From an uncultured Bacteroidales bacterium (GTDB lineage: Bacteria > Bacteroidota > Bacteroidia > Bacteroidales > Paludibacteraceae), in NCBI GenBank assembly GCA_946411385.1, contig CAMKDV010000017.1, positions 1 to 53,508 of the forward strand: a stretch of DNA of 53,508 nucleotides, given 5' to 3'. Shown here in pieces: positions 34,119 through 42,560 of the stretch. Both the position numbers and the translations under genes were made by a program. Every line of letters starts with the position of its first letter. The stretch's first letter is position 1. A model generated the notes under the pieces. That model did not search any database, was not told where the DNA came from, and was given only the letters and a program-made list of their open reading frames with translations.

Positions 34119-34826
34119 ATGAAAAAATCATTTCTTTTTGTAGCTGCATTGGCATTGACTTTTGCAGCTTGTCAAAAACAAGGTGAAGTAGAGGACAAAT
34201 TCGTTGCTTCTTTCGAAGAAGCTGCTATCAGTCCTTCTGCTTCGGAGAGTGTCTTCCAGTATTCCGTGGACACTACGGTCTTCCTTTCCAGCGGTAATTT
34301 CACGCTGCAACAGTCTGTTGCTTATGGCGGTTCGTACGTTTCGGGTGCTGTGGTTTCCAACATCACCACTACCGAATTCAAGGATTACACCGACGCCAAC
34401 AAATCTGTTGCTGGCGGCGCGTTTGCCGGCAAGAACTATATCGTTTGGTATGAGGATGGTTTTACCGGCAATGTCATCAAACTCAAAACGGCTGCTGTCG
34501 TTCCGGGTATGTACGTTTGCAACAATGTCTATGCCTACAATTCTATGACCAAGGGCGATGATTTCGCCGGCGAACCGTTCAAGGCTGACGACTTCTTCAC
34601 GCTTACTATTACCGGTTCTCTCAATGGTAAGGCTGTCAATGCCAAAGTGGACTTCGACCTTGCTCGTGGTACGGATATCGTTACCGCCTGGACCTATGTC
34701 GACCTCAGCAAACTTGGTCAAGTGGATGAGTTGCAATTCTCTATGAGTGGCAGCCGTACGGGCGACTGGGGTCTGAACACTCCTACTTATTTCTGCATCG
34801 ACAACCTCGGCGGAAACAAGCAATAA
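34119..34826 (+). CDS. DUF4465-family lipoprotein under cobalamin-riboswitch control
   Basis: The product is 235 residues. The lipoprotein signal MKKSFLFVAALALTFAAC places Cys at 18. The body fits DUF4465: FASYDY-like aromatic spacing replaced by YIVWYEDGF, GMYVCNNVYAYNSMTKGDDFAGEPFKADDFFTLT as the signature block, VDFDLARG and a C-terminal NTPTYFCIDNLGG. DUF4465-type lipoproteins recur beside cobalamin riboswitches in Bacteroidota, and I recall reports of surface B12-binding lipoproteins in this group. With the riboswitch upstream, a role in capturing cobalamin or corrinoids is likely. No BtuB or BtuG gene is adjacent. It is probably exposed on the outer membrane. Confidence 0.82.
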   Translation: MKKSFLFVAALALTFAACQKQGEVEDKFVASFEEAAISPSASESVFQYSVDTTVFLSSGNFTLQQSVAYGGSYVSGAVVSNITTTEFKDYTDANKSVAGGAFAGKNYIVWYEDGFTGNVIKLKTAAVVPGMYVCNNVYAYNSMTKGDDFAGEPFKADDFFTLTITGSLNGKAVNAKVDFDLARGTDIVTAWTYVDLSKLGQVDELQFSMSGSRTGDWGLNTPTYFCIDNLGGNKQ

Positions 34827-34841
34827 TCACTCTTTTTGCCC

Positions 34842-34886
34842 ATCAAACAGGCGGTGTGTCCCAACGACGCACCGCCTGTTTTGATG
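34842..34886 (+). terminator. Intrinsic terminator after the DUF4465 gene
   Basis: AACAGGCGGTG (34846-34856) pairs with CACCGCCTGTT (34870-34880), extended by ATCA / TTGAT outside, with TTTT at the 3' side. Confidence 0.8.
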
Positions 34887-35059
34887 TATTTGACGTGAAC
34901 TATTGCAACTCCATTTCCACTCCGTTAACAGCCCATTCACGGTCCGTTTCCATTCCATTATCTATGGTATCCTAGACTTTACACACACCCTAAAGGCCCT
35001 CGCAAGACCCTCTTCACGACGTCTGTTAGGTCAGATGTCATCTGAGAATAATTTGTCGT

Positions 35060-35166
35060 GTCGCTATTGACGCTATTGTCGCCATTGGATATAACAATCT
35101 GATATGACGATATTTACAAAGCGCCATTTTTCTTACTTTAGCGTCAATAGCGACAATAGCGTCACC
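35060..35166. repeat. Inverted pair of 9-bp tandem repeats between convergent genes
   Basis: The left arm has three 9-mers GTCGCTATT, GACGCTATT, GTCGCCATT (35060-35086). The right arm has AGCGTCAAT, AGCGACAAT, AGCGTCACC (35140-35166), the same units inverted, 53 bases apart. It lies between the ends of a plus-strand and a minus-strand gene. The rest of the 34887-35178 gap holds no recognisable gene. Confidence 0.85.
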
Positions 35167-35178
35167 CTCACTTTGTTT

Positions 35179-37455
35179 TTACTCATTAATCCACAACCAC
35201 GTCGTGTTGGAGCAGTGGTCAAGATAGTGCCAGGTGGCTTTGATGCGAAGCGCATCGGCAGGTAAGGCAAATGGTTCGGTATAGACACCGCTCTGCTGCG
35301 AGCCGTCGGCTAACTCAATCGTATAGCGAACCTCGCCGGCGGGATAGATGGTGTTCATCATCACAGTCTTCTTGCCATCATTGTCCGCATACACATGGAT
35401 ACCCGGCTGCAAAAGGTGGAAATTGGCAGCAGGTGCTTTATTTGCCAGATGCGTATGCAACTTGCCTTCCGCCAGCATAGGCAGGTACTTGCCATAGACC
35501 AGTTCGGCATATTCTGCTACGGACAGATAACTTTGGCTGTAGTTCCAGGCGCGCTCGCTCAATCCGAACATCTTCGGGTAGATTTGCCACTCCACCTGCG
35601 AGAACGAACGGATCACTTCCGACCAGAGTTGGGCACTGATGCCCATCACATTCTGATGCATCAGCGGCTGCCAGTCGAAAGCATCGAACTCATCGGTATA
35701 ACCGCCCCAGTTCAGGCCCTTCTCTTCGTGCTGGTGACAGTAGGCGAAATCAAAATACAGGTGATTGGCTGTAGCCAGCACCACGGGATAACCCTCATCT
35801 GCCATCTGTTGCGCTTTCTGATAGCCGTTGTGCCAGCTGTAGCAGATAGCGTTCGATTCAGGCGGACAGAAATGTGTCATCTCTTCCCAGCCTGCTGGCT
35901 GCAGGTTGTATTCCTTCAGGATTTCGAGCACCCCGTCAATGAAAGTCTGGTGCTCTTCTTTGGTCAGCGCACCCTTGGGCACTTCGTCACCGCCGATATT
36001 GAACACGGTAAGCGGACAGCCTGCCTCGTTGTGCATATCGACAAACGATTCGATGATCGTGCGCATCGTAGGCAGGGCTTCGGGGCGCGTGACGGCTATC
36101 ACATTGTCCGTATAGTTCTGTGCGCTGAGGTACTCGCGTTTCTCCAGCTCGGGATCAACCAGCGCGTCGCCCATCGCTTTCTTGATGGCGCGCATGTGTC
36201 CGGGCATATCTATTTCGGGGATAATTCGCACAAAACGTTCACCTGCATAACGCACCAATCGGATATATTCGTCGCGCGTCAAATATCCGTTGGCGGTAGA
36301 AGTTTTGTCGTTTGCATCCCATCCGCCGCAGTAGAAAGGATAGAGGCAGTTTTTCTCATCCTTCGTATAACCGCGGCTGCCGGCATTCTGCGTCAGTTGC
36401 GGCAGAGCAGGTATCTCGATACGCCAACCCTCGTCATCCGCCAGATGCAGATGCAACACGTTCAGTTTCAGCGCAGCCATCACTTCTATCACACGCATGA
36501 TACTATCCATCGGATAATAGTTACGCACAATATCCAGCATCAATGCACGATGATGCTTGTCGGGGACATCGTGAATGATTTCCATGGTAGTGTCTTCTGA
36601 CAACTGCGTCAATGTCAGATTGGCATAGAACAAACCGGCGTCATCCCCATACATTATCCATATTGTATCATTCGTAACTTCAATATGATAGGATTCAGGA
36701 GACATCTCTGCATCTTTCTCTATCACTCGCGGCAGCTGTGCAAGTGCCGGATGGTAATAGCCATCGGAATGAGAAAACACTTTAGGCAAAGGAAATATTT
36801 GCGCCGCTATATTAGGCTCCATGATATAACTATCATATTCTGCGTCATCTTTTATTGAACTTGTATTATTCTGCAAGCGCACAATATACTCGTACATATA
36901 TTCGCCATCGGCGTAAGGCGTCTTCAGCCATGTCTCGATGCCGCGCATCATCTGCTCCTTGCGCGTGTAGGGCGCAAAGGTGCAAGGGATACTTACGGGC
37001 TGTTCCTCGCATATCTCGCCATTCTCCTTACAGCTCTTGCGCACCAGGAAGAAACCTTCCGGATGGCTGCTCTGGCGAACAGCCGAGCCTTTGTAACGCA
37101 GCTTGTACGTGCGGCTCTCGCCTGCTGCCAAAGGCACAAAAGTCTCGGTAGGCTCTATCGTGTGATACGAAGCTTGTACCTCGGTCTCGCGGATAGGATC
37201 ACCCTCTGTATACAACGGATGCAGCGACATCAAGCCAAACCCCATGATCCAACCTTCGTTGGGGAGCGTCTGATCCGAGGTGTTCGTGATGGTTAGTTCC
37301 GCTTCGCATATACCCGGCTCCACATCATTGGCTACAAGCTGCCAATGCAGCGCCAACGGCGCCTTGGTCTGCTTCGCCGAGCAGCCGGTAACGACAAAAC
37401 TGAAAAGCGCGCCAACAGCAAGCGCAAAAGATGCATAAAGAATAGATTGTTTCAT
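35179..37455 (-). CDS. GH20 beta-N-acetylhexosaminidase, lipoprotein
   Basis: The product is 758 residues from ATG 37455, chosen over an in-frame ATG at 37476 because it gives a lipobox: MKQSILYASFALAVGALFSF then VVTGC, Cys 25. A first beta domain (about 30-230) is followed by the GH20 N-terminal alpha/beta domain and the TIM barrel. HLHLADDEGWRIEIPALPQL and FVRIIPEIDMPGHMRAI lead to the catalytic Asp-Glu pair in FNIGGDEVPKG near 485-491. Later WEEMTHF and the W-rich SERAWNYSQ shape the GlcNAc pocket. It removes terminal GlcNAc/GalNAc from host or dietary glycans at the cell surface or periplasm. A C-terminal sandwich domain is present. Confidence 0.92.
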   Translation of the reverse strand: MKQSILYASFALAVGALFSFVVTGCSAKQTKAPLALHWQLVANDVEPGICEAELTITNTSDQTLPNEGWIMGFGLMSLHPLYTEGDPIRETEVQASYHTIEPTETFVPLAAGESRTYKLRYKGSAVRQSSHPEGFFLVRKSCKENGEICEEQPVSIPCTFAPYTRKEQMMRGIETWLKTPYADGEYMYEYIVRLQNNTSSIKDDAEYDSYIMEPNIAAQIFPLPKVFSHSDGYYHPALAQLPRVIEKDAEMSPESYHIEVTNDTIWIMYGDDAGLFYANLTLTQLSEDTTMEIIHDVPDKHHRALMLDIVRNYYPMDSIMRVIEVMAALKLNVLHLHLADDEGWRIEIPALPQLTQNAGSRGYTKDEKNCLYPFYCGGWDANDKTSTANGYLTRDEYIRLVRYAGERFVRIIPEIDMPGHMRAIKKAMGDALVDPELEKREYLSAQNYTDNVIAVTRPEALPTMRTIIESFVDMHNEAGCPLTVFNIGGDEVPKGALTKEEHQTFIDGVLEILKEYNLQPAGWEEMTHFCPPESNAICYSWHNGYQKAQQMADEGYPVVLATANHLYFDFAYCHQHEEKGLNWGGYTDEFDAFDWQPLMHQNVMGISAQLWSEVIRSFSQVEWQIYPKMFGLSERAWNYSQSYLSVAEYAELVYGKYLPMLAEGKLHTHLANKAPAANFHLLQPGIHVYADNDGKKTVMMNTIYPAGEVRYTIELADGSQQSGVYTEPFALPADALRIKATWHYLDHCSNTTWLWINE

Positions 37456-37467
37456 GGCAAAAGGGTA

Positions 37468-37502
37468 ATAAAACAAAGGACTGCGTTTGGCAGTCCTTTG
37501 TT
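37468..37502 (-). terminator. Intrinsic terminator between the Exb operon and the GH20 gene
   Basis: AACAAAGGACTG (37472-37483) and CAGTCCTTTGTT (37491-37502) form a 12-bp stem with a 7-base loop. On the minus strand the stem is followed by TTTATTACCC. It ends the exb transcript. The GH20 ATG is only about 15 bases further, so read-through or attenuation may set GH20 expression. Confidence 0.85.
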
Positions 37503-37508
37503 CGTGGA

Positions 37509-37979
37509 TTAGTAGTTGGTTCGCTGGGTGGCTGCGTAACTGATCTTCAGGGCGTACGCTTTACGTAGCTCCTGTTTGATGTCCGCAATAATACCCATTC
37601 GCGTCTCTTTGTCCGCTTTGATGCTGACAGTCATCTTGCCTTGATCCGACTCGTTCATGGCTGAACGCTCGTTGATGATATAGTCGGCAATCTCCGATTT
37701 GTCGGCAAAAGCGTCGTCAAGTTGAATACGCGTTTCCGATCCGAACTGTTTCTGGAACTCCTTGGTAGGCGTACCTACATAGATGTAGCGCACAAGCGAT
37801 TTCTTTTCCAGCTTGGTAAGCTCGGTAGCCTGAGGATTCTGGATCTGCACCTTGTACGTAACCTCTTTCATCGACGTTACGGACATGAAGAAGAACAGAA
37901 GCATGAAGATGATATCAGGGAGTGACGACGTATTGAGCGCCGGCATCTCACGTTTGTCATTTCTACGAATCTTTGCCAT
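37509..37979 (-). CDS. Biopolymer transport protein ExbD/TolR (second copy)
   Basis: The product is 156 residues. A single N-terminal membrane segment (PDIIFMLLFFFMSVTSM) contains the essential Asp of the proton path, after a short basic cytoplasmic tail (MAKIRRNDKREMPALN). The periplasmic domain follows. It starts two bases after the first exbD. With ExbB it uses the proton gradient to drive TonB or Tol-like partners. Confidence 0.9.
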   Translation of the reverse strand: MAKIRRNDKREMPALNTSSLPDIIFMLLFFFMSVTSMKEVTYKVQIQNPQATELTKLEKKSLVRYIYVGTPTKEFQKQFGSETRIQLDDAFADKSEIADYIINERSAMNESDQGKMTVSIKADKETRMGIIADIKQELRKAYALKISYAATQRTNY

Positions 37980-37981
37980 AC

Positions 37982-38563
37982 TTAGTTCCCTCCATAGTTT
38001 TTAGGCTCAGCCTCCGAAATCTTCTGCGGATAGACCTTCTGAATCAGTTTCTGGTCTTCCTCATCGAGCTCGTTATAAGCCTTGTGGTAATACTTGCGAG
38101 CACATTCGTCACGCAACTCGTTGTAAGCAGCTACGAGTTCATTTTGCACGTCAAGATATGCCTGATATTGTGTATCCACGTCATTCTGAACAGAGATAAC
38201 ATGGTTCTTTGCATACTTCACAACACCTATCGCACCGCCGAAATCCTCTTCATAGAGTTTGGGCAGGTTGGCGTCGTCGTTGGCATTCAAGATGAACTCT
38301 TTGGCTTTTTCCCGTAGTTGCTTCACGCTCATCTCTTGCCCTTGTACCATGAGCTGGTTGGCGGAGTTGATCTTCACCACCATCAGGTTGCGCTTGTTGA
38401 TATCCGTATCCTCGATCTTCTGATCGGGTGGGATAGGCGCGGGCAGACGACGTGTCAGACCCTGGTTAACATCCATTGAAGTGGTCACCAAGAAGAAGAT
38501 GAGCAGCAGGAATGAGATGTCGGCCATGGAGCTGGCGTTAATCTGTGGGACTTTCTTAGCCAT
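37982..38563 (-). CDS. Biopolymer transport protein ExbD/TolR (first copy)
   Basis: The product is 193 residues. MAKKVPQINASSMADISFLLLIFFLVTTSM carries the conserved Asp in the single membrane helix. The periplasmic part is longer than in the second copy, with an acidic C-terminal region (NELDEEDQKLI). Two unequal ExbD paralogues in tandem after ExbB are standard in Bacteroidales. They presumably form a mixed complex. Confidence 0.9.
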   Translation of the reverse strand: MAKKVPQINASSMADISFLLLIFFLVTTSMDVNQGLTRRLPAPIPPDQKIEDTDINKRNLMVVKINSANQLMVQGQEMSVKQLREKAKEFILNANDDANLPKLYEEDFGGAIGVVKYAKNHVISVQNDVDTQYQAYLDVQNELVAAYNELRDECARKYYHKAYNELDEEDQKLIQKVYPQKISEAEPKNYGGN

Positions 38564-38574
38564 AGTTGTTCATT

Positions 38575-39051
38575 TTATTTACGTGAACGAGAAATACAAG
38601 CACCTACAACTACCGTAACGATAGTAGCAGCAAACAGGATATACACGAGGTACATAACGGCGTCAGCCATCTGTGCCCAGAATCCTACGTTGTCCGTTCC
38701 CTCGTAACCGATGATGTGAAGCTCCTCGGGGCTACCCATGAACCAGCAGATCAGGCAGAGCACTACAGCGCCCACTACCACGCACAGCGATTGGATAGCT
38801 TTCTTCGGGTTGTACTTGAAGTCACCGGCCAACTTTACAACCAGCACACACAACGTAATCAACACCGCCAGACCGAGCAGAATGTAAATCCAAGTCAGGA
38901 ACAGATCGGAGAATTTCGGGATATCCAGGAAATCACCTGCAACCTCCATCGAGCCGTTGTTTCCGCCCAGGAAGAATGCAGCGATAACTGCGATACCCAA
39001 AGCCAGCAATGTCCACAGCGTAATCTTTGGAATCAATTTATAGTTCTTCAT
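38575..39051 (-). CDS. Small membrane protein of the Exb operon, function unknown
   Basis: The product is 158 residues with four hydrophobic segments (about 8-30, 48-72, 84-106, 128-152) and short polar ends. There is no enzymatic motif. Homologues occur between exbB and exbD across Bacteroidales, so it is probably an accessory subunit of the energiser complex. It starts 46 bases after exbB and ends 11 bases before exbD. Confidence 0.75.
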   Translation of the reverse strand: MKNYKLIPKITLWTLLALGIAVIAAFFLGGNNGSMEVAGDFLDIPKFSDLFLTWIYILLGLAVLITLCVLVVKLAGDFKYNPKKAIQSLCVVVGAVVLCLICWFMGSPEELHIIGYEGTDNVGFWAQMADAVMYLVYILFAATIVTVVVGACISRSRK

Positions 39052-39097
39052 AACTTACTCTTTTAATAGGTTAAACAATAATGAGCAGTTATGCCGA

Positions 39098-39919
39098 TTA
39101 CTTCTTCTGTGCCTTGTCGTAAGCAACAACGATATCAAGCAGGCTAATCGAGCTGTCTTCCATCTCGTTAACCAAACCTTCAATCAAGCTGAGGATGTAA
39201 TTGTAGAACAACTGGAGGATAACGGCGATGATCAAACCGAGGAGGGTGGTCAACAATGCGACCTTGATACCACCGGCAACAACCGTAGCCGAGATATCAC
39301 CAACCTGCTGGATCTTGTCGAAGGCCTCGATCATACCGATGATCGTACCCAAGAATCCGAGAGACGGAGCGATTGCGATGAACAGCGTGATCCATGAGAG
39401 GTTCTTCTCCAGCAAACCGAGTTGAACGCCACCATAGCTGGCAACGGTCTTCTCTACTACATCGATGCCCTCATTGTAACGGCTCAGACCCTGATAGAAG
39501 ATACTTGCCACCGGTCCGCGAGTCTCACGGCAAACGTCGAGAGCTGCTTCCAGACCTTTCTCATTCAGAGCTTTCTCGATCTTCTCGAGCAGCACTTTCG
39601 TATTTGTTTTGCTCAAGCTCAGATAGATGATACGCTCGATGCACAGAGCCAGACCGAACACCAGAGTAACGAGCGTCAATGCCATAAAGCCTGCACCACC
39701 CTCGATGAACTTTGTTTTCAGCGTCTTGTGGAGAGCCACCATGCCTTTAGCTTCTTCAGCAGGAGCTTCAGCGGGAGCCTCTTCAGCTACGACTGCATTT
39801 TCATCTACTTGCTCGACAGCTGCCTCTGCTGCTGCAGGAGCCTCAGCCTCTTGAGCCATTGCAACGCCGCCAAAGGCCAGCATTGCGAGTACCGTAAAGG
39901 TTGCAAAAAGTTTTTTCAT
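39098..39919 (-). CDS. exbB: MotA/TolQ/ExbB proton channel family protein
   Basis: The product is 273 residues. A signal peptide (MKKLFATFTVLAMLAFGGVAMA) and an Ala/Glu-rich linker (about 23-58) precede the three-helix ExbB core: FMALTLVTLVFGLALCIERI, then WITLFIAIAPSLGFLGTIIGMIEAF and ISATVVAGGIKVALLTTLLGLIIAV. The N-terminal extension is typical of Bacteroidota. It forms the pentameric proton channel with ExbD, powering outer-membrane import such as the TonB-dependent uptake used by this phylum. tRNA-Ser(GGA) lies 235 bases upstream on the same strand, and no separate promoter is seen. Confidence 0.92.
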   Translation of the reverse strand: MKKLFATFTVLAMLAFGGVAMAQEAEAPAAAEAAVEQVDENAVVAEEAPAEAPAEEAKGMVALHKTLKTKFIEGGAGFMALTLVTLVFGLALCIERIIYLSLSKTNTKVLLEKIEKALNEKGLEAALDVCRETRGPVASIFYQGLSRYNEGIDVVEKTVASYGGVQLGLLEKNLSWITLFIAIAPSLGFLGTIIGMIEAFDKIQQVGDISATVVAGGIKVALLTTLLGLIIAVILQLFYNYILSLIEGLVNEMEDSSISLLDIVVAYDKAQKK

Positions 39920-40154
39920 GAGATTGTTTTTTGATTATGTGTTTTTAATGTTTGTTCTTTTTATCCGACGGGGATTGCTCCGTCTATCCACGTTTCGAAG
40001 CTGTTTCTCCACGGAGATTTCTTATCTCGCCTTTCGGCTCGAACGATTAATTCTTCGTAATCCCCACAAGCTGCCGCTGGCACCTTGTCCAAAGCTTTTG
40101 CTTCTATCCGCGTCTGTAAGTAAACTTACGCCCCGGCTCGGAGCAAAATCTTTG
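39920..40154 (-). other. Leader between tRNA-Ser(GGA) and exbB
   Basis: No gene is supported here. On the minus strand the leader holds a GGGGATT / AATCCCC pairing and a small ATCTCCGTGGAGA-type hairpin. No consensus promoter is found, so exbB may be read from the tRNA promoter, with RNase processing separating the tRNA. Confidence 0.4.
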
Positions 40155-40242
40155 CGGAGAGACGGGGATTCGAACCCCGGAAACCCTTTTGAAGTTTACA
40201 CGCTTTCCAGGCGTGCCTCTTAAACCACTCGAGCATCTCTCC
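40155..40242 (-). tRNA. tRNA-Ser (anticodon GGA)
   Basis: The molecule is 88 nt with a long variable arm. The acceptor GGAGAGA (minus strand, from 40242) pairs with TCTCTCC. The anticodon loop is CTGGAAA. The T arm is CGGGG-TTCGAAT-CCCCG, and the discriminator is G at 40155. CCA is not encoded. Confidence 0.97.
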
Positions 40243-40304
40243 AAAGCCTACGCTAAGATTATTCACAAAAACGACAATTAGCCTAATCAAAACGTAAGCG
40301 ACTA

Positions 40305-40336
40305 CAAAGGTACAAAAAAAATTTCAAATTACCAAA
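40305..40336 (-). promoter_or_regulatory. Bacteroidota-type promoter of tRNA-Ser(GGA), probably also serving the exb operon
   Basis: On the minus strand, TTTG (40336-40333), 20 bases, then TACCTTTG (40312-40305), 62 bases before the tRNA. Exact consensus. Confidence 0.8.
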
Positions 40337-40409
40337 TCTTTTGCAAAAAAAATATCATTTTTGTGCATTTTTCCCTATTTTGCACCCGAAATAGCACTTT
40401 CTTGACCAT

Positions 40410-41240
40410 TTATCGGGGTGATAAACGGAACATGTTTCGCGAATTTTCCGTTGTCACCCGTATCACTTCCTCCACCTCACAACGGTAAACCTGAGCCAAT
40501 CGTTCCGCCACCAGACGGATATATCTGGGTTCGTTGCGCTGACCGCGGAAAGGTGTAGGTGCCAGGTACGGACCATCGGTCTCCAACAGCAGTCTGCTCA
40601 ACGGCACATGTTCCAATGTTTCCGCCAATCGGCAGTTCTTGAACGTCAGCACACCGCCTATGCCGAGGTACAAACCCATATCCAGCCATTGCTGCGCTAC
40701 CTCTACGCTGCCGTTGAAGCAATGGATAACGCCACAACATTTGCCGGTTGGCCATTTGCCGTCTACGCCTCTGGCGTATTCAATCTCCTCTTTTACGATG
40801 CGCAGACAGTCGGCGGTAGCATCACGCGAATGAATGATCACAGGCAGGTCAAGTTCGTTCACCCAGCGCAGCTGCCGACGGAAAGTCTCGTGTTGGGCTT
40901 CGTCAAAATCGCGCGTGTAATGGTAATCCAGACCTATCTCACCTATAGCCACTATTCTTTCACTCACCGGCAAACCGGGCTGCGAATGGGCTATCATCGC
41001 TTCATGCAAAACAGACAGTTGCTCTTGCCAGTTTTCCATCACATCCTGCGGATGCAACCCCAGCACAGGATAGCAATAGCCCGGCCAACGCCGGCACACA
41101 CCAAAGATAGCCTCTATCGACCGAACGTTCACGCCCGGGATAACGATAGCCTCTACCCCTTCCTGCTGCTGCCTGAGCAGCAGCTCCTCACGGTCAGCAT
41201 CGTAAGCCTCTTCATCTATATGACAATGGCTGTCAATCAT
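40410..41240 (-). CDS. tatD: TatD-family metal-dependent deoxyribonuclease
   Basis: The product is 276 residues. SHCHIDEEAYD supplies the first metal His pair, IGEIGLDYHYTRD the bridging Glu, PVIIHSRDA and CCGVIHCFNGS further His ligands, and LLLETDGPYLAP the Asp. This is the amidohydrolase-type barrel of TatD nucleases, acting in the cytoplasm on DNA 3' ends. The ATG overlaps the upstream GH53 stop (ATGA), so it is translationally coupled to it. Confidence 0.92.
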   Translation of the reverse strand: MIDSHCHIDEEAYDADREELLLRQQQEGVEAIVIPGVNVRSIEAIFGVCRRWPGYCYPVLGLHPQDVMENWQEQLSVLHEAMIAHSQPGLPVSERIVAIGEIGLDYHYTRDFDEAQHETFRRQLRWVNELDLPVIIHSRDATADCLRIVKEEIEYARGVDGKWPTGKCCGVIHCFNGSVEVAQQWLDMGLYLGIGGVLTFKNCRLAETLEHVPLSRLLLETDGPYLAPTPFRGQRNEPRYIRLVAERLAQVYRCEVEEVIRVTTENSRNMFRLSPR

Positions 41241-42556
41241 TTCTGTACAAGAATCTTCTTTCCTTGATGGATATACATGCCGGCAGGTAGCAGCTCTCTG
41301 TCTGTGCCCATACTCACGCCGAGCAGGGTGTAGTATTGTCCGTCTTGGTATGTGGGAGCAACATTCTCCACGGCAGAAATCGGCGTACGGGCATACGTAC
41401 CGATGGTATACAATCCTGCATAAGCCTGATGCTTGCCTCCGTTAGGATTGAATAGTCCGCGATTGAGCCAGCCGTCAATCACTATCGTATTGGCATTCCA
41501 GTAGTCTCCCCCGTTGCCGTTCTCCTCCGGAAACCAATAATACAATCCGTTAACATAGTCGTACTCATCAAGCTTGGTGATGAGTGCCTCCAGGAAACTG
41601 TTCTGACCGGCAGGGGTGGCAGGATACAACGTGCGTGTATCGAACTTGATGCCCGACGAAGGCCAGTTACTGTTGTAGTACGCCGTCTCAACGATCTGGA
41701 TAGGTTTGTCGGGGTGGTCGGCGTGAAGGGTCTCCAATGTGTTCTTCAATTGCGTATCGAGCCATCCGTGCCAAAAGGGGTAATAACTCAACCCGATGAT
41801 GTCGTAATCCACCTCGCCGGATTCGATGCTCTTGTAGAACTGCGAACAGTCATTGGCTTTCTCTGCGCGCTCTACGTGAATGATGATCTGCGCTTGCGGA
41901 CATACCTCGCGCACGGCTCTCGCGCCTTGGTTCAATATGCCACAGAACCGTCCCCAACCGTCGGGGTTCTGTGCATAGGTCTCCCACGGCTTGATGTGTC
42001 CCACGGAGCTCGCTGACTTACCGCGCCATAGTATACCATAGCTGATCTCGTTACCTATCTGCACATAATCAGGCGTGGCGCCGTTATCAACTAATGTACG
42101 CAGGCACATGCGCGTGTACGCGTAGACGGTATCGAGCAACTCCTCTTCGTTTAAGTTTTTCCATGCTTCAGGAATGGTCTGTGCCACAGGATCAGCCCAC
42201 GTATCCGAATAATGAAAATCCAACAGGAAGTACATGCCGGCATCTTTGATGCGCTTGCCCAGAGCCGTGACATACGCCAAGTCCTGTACCTCACCCTGAC
42301 GGTTGTTGTCATTGGGATTGATGATGCACGGGTCGACAAACAGCCTTACGCGACAGGCATTCCAGCCGAGCGTGCCGGCTGCGTACGTAACAAGGTCGTT
42401 GATGGTTTTACCCTGCTGGTCTTTGTAGGGGGTGTTGTACTGCTCGTAGGACGGCAATAGCGATATATCACCACCTGCCAGACGCAGCTGATCTTGGGCG
42501 TTCAATGTATAGCATATACCGACCACAAGGGCGAAAAGAAAGAAGAAACGTTTCAT
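41237..42556 (-). CDS. Secreted GH53 endo-beta-1,4-galactanase
   Basis: The product is 439 residues from ATG 42556, since the earlier in-frame start at 42730 lies inside queA. A signal peptide (MKRFFFLFALVVGICYTLNA) is followed by the GH53 barrel: NACRVRLFVDP, FLLDFHYSDTWADP, YVQIGNEISYGILW with the acid/base Glu170 and QIVETAYY with nucleophile Glu290. It cleaves beta-1,4-galactan of pectin side chains. The last 25 residues (LLPAGMYIHQGKKILV) resemble the short C-terminal sorting tails seen on type IX-secreted proteins of this phylum. The gene sits, unusually, between queA (4-base gap) and tatD (ATGA overlap). Confidence 0.9.
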   Translation of the reverse strand: MKRFFFLFALVVGICYTLNAQDQLRLAGGDISLLPSYEQYNTPYKDQQGKTINDLVTYAAGTLGWNACRVRLFVDPCIINPNDNNRQGEVQDLAYVTALGKRIKDAGMYFLLDFHYSDTWADPVAQTIPEAWKNLNEEELLDTVYAYTRMCLRTLVDNGATPDYVQIGNEISYGILWRGKSASSVGHIKPWETYAQNPDGWGRFCGILNQGARAVREVCPQAQIIIHVERAEKANDCSQFYKSIESGEVDYDIIGLSYYPFWHGWLDTQLKNTLETLHADHPDKPIQIVETAYYNSNWPSSGIKFDTRTLYPATPAGQNSFLEALITKLDEYDYVNGLYYWFPEENGNGGDYWNANTIVIDGWLNRGLFNPNGGKHQAYAGLYTIGTYARTPISAVENVAPTYQDGQYYTLLGVSMGTDRELLPAGMYIHQGKKILVQK

Positions 42557-42560
42557 AAAA

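Noticed and set aside
39918..40223. 101-codon open frame on the plus strand
   Set aside because: It reads the antisense of tRNA-Ser(GGA), giving the familiar DGDSNPGNPF artefact.
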